Assembly (NCBI GenBank): GCA_963560005.1
Contig: CAUWNG010000042.1
Coordinates: 1-17,107 of the forward strand
Length of the DNA stretch: 17,107 nt
Source of the DNA: CAG-273 sp963560005
Lineage (GTDB): Bacteria; Bacillota; Clostridia; TANB77; CAG-508
Reading direction: 5' to 3'
Below are positions 15,306 to 17,107 of this stretch, one piece after another; positions within the stretch are counted from its first letter, which is position 1, and every line of letters starts with the position of its first letter. The notes below the pieces were generated by a model that was not told the DNA's origin, made no database searches, and saw only the letters and a program-made list of their open reading frames with translations. The position numbers were made by a program, and so were the translations under genes.

Positions 15306-15500
15306 CTATTTCTCCCTTGTAATTCCTTTAATTGCCCATGATTGAGCCTCTTCTAACTTAGTTAATGCTAGTGATGTTTCTCTGCTAGCTTTACAATTTA
15401 ACTCTATTTCATCGTAAACACTAGAAAAGACATTTCTAATATTCTGTATTCTTTCTTTTTGGTCTTCGTTTGTTTCCAAAAATTTTGCTCTATTATTCAT
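15306..15500 (-). CDS. Acb2/Tad1-hairpin protein, predicted anti-CBASS nucleotide sponge
   Basis: This 64-aa protein has ATG and GGAGAGG at 15500. After a charged helix (NEDQKERIQNIRNVF) it has SRETSLALTKLEEA at 39-52 and WAIKGI at 55-60. I recognise this as the conserved helical hairpin of the Acb2_Tad1 family (phage T4 Vs.4 type). Acb2 proteins form oligomers that trap cyclic di- and trinucleotide signals and so blunt CBASS; Tad1 traps Thoeris signals. The length is a little below T4-type Acb2 (about 90 aa) but covers the hairpin. It lies just after the ncRNA/tRNA terminator. The family call is from memory of the motif; ligand and activity are inferred. Confidence 0.7.
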   Translation of the reverse strand: MNNRAKFLETNEDQKERIQNIRNVFSSVYDEIELNCKASRETSLALTKLEEAQSWAIKGITREK

Positions 15501-15516
15501 TTCTTTACCTCTCCTT

Positions 15517-15555
15517 TTAAAATAAAAAGAGCCAACATTTAAAACGTCAGCTCTT
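15517..15555 (-). terminator. Terminator after the large RNA and tRNA-Met
   Basis: On the minus strand AAGAGCTGACG pairs with TGTTGGCTCTT over about eleven positions including three G-U pairs that only work on this strand, then TTTTTATTTT. It lies about 10 bases after the tRNA-Met-like element and ends the RNA unit before the Acb2-like gene. Confidence 0.75.
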
Positions 15556-15565
15556 AATGTAATAT

Positions 15566-15641
15566 TGGTTGCGAAGTATCAGAATCGAACTGATTTTATG
15601 TAGCTTATGAGGCTACAAAGATACCTTACCTACCACTCGCA
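15566..15641 (-). tRNA. tRNA-Met-like (CAT), imperfect acceptor
   Basis: The minus strand shows an anticodon arm GTAGC-CTCATAA-GCTAC with anticodon CAT (complement at 15607-15609), a five-base variable loop ATAAA, and a canonical T arm ATCAG-TTCGATT-CTGAT. The acceptor TGCGAGT pairs with ACTTCGCA only with one bulged T, and the D arm (GGTA-GGTAAGG-TATC) leaves almost no spacer. CCA is encoded at 15568-15566. It could read AUG, or AUA if modified as tRNA-Ile2. The acceptor defect suggests decay or a structural role linked to the adjacent large RNA. Confidence 0.65.
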
Positions 15642-15649
15642 ATATATTT

Positions 15650-16320
15650 ATTATTAGAGTTTCCCCTTACAAATATTTACCTATCTTAATTATTCAATCA
15701 CCGAGAGAACAAGTCTGAGCATAAAGTTGCGACCTCTATACTTCTTGTCCTTTTCTAGCTCGTATGGGACTGACTACCCATAAATTTCACCCATCATTCA
15801 GAATTTTTTTGATATTTCCAATATCATTGCTTTCTACTTTTTATCTCGAATTGAGCTACTTTAACCTAGTTATGTCTTATAACCTCCTTTCGGTAGCACT
15901 CACAAGAAACAACCTTATTTAGCTTTACTTACATTGCTTTATACTTGCTACAGTATAAGTTGTAAGCTTATTGCACACTGTGCTGTCTATTACGGTTGCG
16001 ACAACTCTAGTATCTTATTAAGCGATAATATTTGCACACTATCCAGTATTGAGTTTTACCTCTCCTGTAACTATATTACTATAATTACAAAGCAACCTTC
16101 TAAACGTATCCGTCTAGCTGACTACTTGTCGGACAGCTCCGTGCTGTATGATATTACAGTTATGCACACGGTTAATAATTGGCATTGAACTGTTTAAGGT
16201 ACAGTTCAAATGAAACCTTTGAAACTATAAAATTGAAACATTTGGGCTTAGCCATCACTGACTATGTTTCTATAAAGTTCTATGAAGGAACCTTTTTTAC
16301 TTACTACCATTTTACCACTT
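15650..16320 (-). ncRNA. Large structured RNA, ROOL-like (alternatively GOLLD-like); ends approximate
   Basis: The 700 bases between 16343 and 15642 have no convincing gene. On the minus strand many helices form: 16288-16294 with 16274-16280; a nine-pair hairpin 16201-16209 with 16185-16193; 16167-16171 with 16139-16143; a ten-pair GTAA-tetraloop hairpin 16066-16089; 16092-16097 with 15994-15999; 15961-15966 with 15928-15933; 15853-15858 with 15756-15761; 15777-15782 with 15763-15768; 15744-15750 with 15707-15713 enclosing 15734-15742 with 15718-15726. An H-type pseudoknot joins 16134-16138 to 16116-16120 and 16130-16133 to 16109-16112. G-U pairs place it on the minus strand. Size, prophage setting and adjacent tRNA match ROOL, a phage RNA known to form multimeric cages. 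The family name is inferred; a weak TATAAA-type -10 lies near 16345. Confidence 0.7.
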
Positions 16321-16343
16321 TAAAACAGGACAAAACGGACATT

Positions 16344-16763
16344 TTATACTTTTTTCAAAAATCTTTCTAATTTTTTTCTTGCAGCGCTTTCTGAGCTATA
16401 ATTCATCTTAAACATAATTTGTACCCAACTTAGATTATCTTCGTATTTATACCTTATAATTTGTCTTATCTCACTGTCTTCTATTTTTTCTAATTCATAT
16501 TCTAAATTTTTAATTTTTTTATCTATATTCCTTTGAGCAGATTTTATTAACTTTCTTAACCTTCTTCTTTGAACTCCTTGCCTAGAATATTCAACTCCCT
16601 CAATTGTACAATGATGTTGCACAAAAGGATAACTTGTCCCACTTCCTTGAACACTATCTTTAACGTGTTTTAAAGGCTTGCTTTCTAATTCTTCTAGTCT
16701 TTCTCTAAGGTCTTTCTTTTCTCTATGTAAATGACTAATTTGCTCTAATAGTTCTTTATCCAT
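16344..16763 (-). CDS. Sigma-region-4-like phage late regulator
   Basis: This 139-aa protein starts at an ATG after GGAGGTAAGA, overlapping the previous gene by eight bases. It has an N-terminal coiled coil (KELLEQISHLHREKKDLRER), a middle part with a VQHHCTIEGVEYSRQ segment, and a C-terminal sigma-70 region-4-like helix-turn-helix (IRQIIRYKYEDNLSWVQIMF, then MNYSSESAARKKLERFLKKV). Such proteins sit just before packaging genes in Firmicutes phages and act as late transcription activators (RinA/ArpU-like). Here it would turn on the RNA and structural genes that follow. Target promoters are not visible. Confidence 0.75.
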   Translation of the reverse strand: MDKELLEQISHLHREKKDLRERLEELESKPLKHVKDSVQGSGTSYPFVQHHCTIEGVEYSRQGVQRRRLRKLIKSAQRNIDKKIKNLEYELEKIEDSEIRQIIRYKYEDNLSWVQIMFKMNYSSESAARKKLERFLKKV

Positions 16764-16932
16764 TCTTACCTCCTAAAAAATTTATTAATTCTTTTTCACT
16801 TAAAAGGTATTTCTTTTCGTCTATCTCAAAAGTTAATATTCCTTTGTGTTTAGAAACTTTTATTAATTTCTTTCTCGTTAATTTTTTCGTTTTCTCAATT
16901 CCAAAAATATTAATAACTGTGGATTTTTTCAT
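16756..16932 (-). CDS. Hypothetical protein of 58 aa
   Basis: The ATG at 16932 overlaps the stop of the preceding tiny gene (TGATG) and follows GAGGAGG. The product (MKKSTVINIFGIEKTKKLTR, then KHKGILTFEIDEKKYLLSEK) is basic with a beta-rich centre and ends overlapping the regulator start by eight bases. The tight overlaps mark it as real. No family recognised. Confidence 0.6.
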   Translation of the reverse strand: MKKSTVINIFGIEKTKKLTRKKLIKVSKHKGILTFEIDEKKYLLSEKELINFLGGKNG

Positions 16933-16994
16933 CAATCCTCCTCTGTATAAAACATAAAAAATATTCTTAATATTATTATTTCTTTGTCTGTCAA
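16932..16994 (-). CDS. Very small ORF (20 aa), possible coupling peptide
   Basis: A TTG start follows AGAGGTG with six bases between. It encodes MTDKEIIILRIFFMFYTEED and its stop overlaps the next ATG as TGATG. It may exist mainly to couple translation. Alternatively the TTG is not used and this is a leader. Confidence 0.35.
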   Translation of the reverse strand: MTDKEIIILRIFFMFYTEED

Positions 16995-17006
16995 TGCTAA
17001 CACCTC

Positions 17007-17102
17007 TTAGTTAGTATTAGCTTTAGGTTTGGTTTGAATACTAATATAATATCTATTAACATGTTCTAATGTTTCTATTGCTTTTTCTTGTTCTTCTGTC
17101 AT
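17007..17102 (-). CDS. Small hypothetical protein, start possibly outside the window
   Basis: The frame from an ATG at 17102 gives 31 aa (MTEEQEKAIETLEHVNRYYI, then SIQTKPKANTN). The five bases left before the window edge contain no stop in this frame, so a longer protein cannot be excluded. Helical, acidic N-terminus. No family recognised. Confidence 0.45.
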   Translation of the reverse strand: MTEEQEKAIETLEHVNRYYISIQTKPKANTN

Positions 17103-17107
17103 TATAT

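Noticed and set aside
15934..16188. 84-codon open frame on the plus strand inside the RNA region
   Set aside because: No ribosome site, opposite to all genes, and it overlaps helices supported by strand-specific G-U pairs.
15650..16320. tmRNA
   Set aside because: Despite a pseudoknot, there is no alanine-type acceptor pairing across the ends and no tag reading frame ending in a hydrophobic tail.
16335..16375. Promoter TTAGAA-16-TATAAA for the large RNA
   Set aside because: The -35 match is poor and in such AT-rich DNA a TATAAA is expected by chance; mentioned only as a possibility in the RNA entry.
1..17107. CRISPR array, insertion sequences or attachment sites
   Set aside because: No regularly spaced repeats, transposase frames or integrase-associated repeats were seen.

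Overview
This window is the packaging, head and tail part of a siphophage-type prophage (or phage) from an AT-rich, low-GC Gram-positive host, most likely a Clostridia-like Bacillota. The evidence is the very AT-rich sequence with strong GGAGG-type ribosome binding sites, and a gene order typical of clostridial and lactococcal long-tailed phages. Every supported gene lies on the minus strand, so the operon reads from high to low coordinates. Integrase, lysis and replication genes are not in the window.

Region 1 (17107 to 16344) holds small overlapping early or middle genes ending in a sigma-region-4-like protein, a probable late-transcription regulator. Region 2 (16343 to 14905) is the most unusual part. 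About 680 nt without a gene fold into many nested helices and a pseudoknot, with G-U wobbles that only work on the minus strand. It is followed by an atypical tRNA-Met-like gene and a terminator, a small Acb2/Tad1-hairpin protein (predicted anti-CBASS cyclic-nucleotide sponge), a 181-nt interrupted tRNA-Leu-like element, and an atypical tRNA-Ser(GCT). Size, prophage setting and tRNA neighbourhood point to a ROOL-type (or GOLLD-type) large ornate RNA. This is inferred from structure read by eye, not from a covariance-model search.

Region 3 (14880 to 14090) has small accessory genes: a 66-aa and a 40-aa hypothetical, a truncated XRE-like helix-turn-helix, a four-cysteine protein and a small membrane protein. 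Region 4 (14079 to 6542) is DNA packaging and head: small and large terminase, SPP1/A118-type portal, a 39-aa protein, Phage_min_cap2-type minor head protein, DUF4355-type scaffold, HK97-fold major capsid with a C-terminal Ig-like domain, and head-tail connector genes. Two adjacent head-completion genes each carry a one-base frameshift, so the prophage may be defective unless these are sequencing errors.

Region 5 (6542 to 1) is the tail: tail terminator, tail tube with an Ig/carboxypeptidase-regulatory-like C-terminus, two overlapping tail-assembly chaperone genes with a possible -1 slip site, a moron-like cassette with its own promoter and terminator encoding a membrane zinc-ribbon protein, a small zinc-ribbon protein, a 605-aa tape measure, a distal-tail-like protein, and the start of the tail hub protein that runs off the window.
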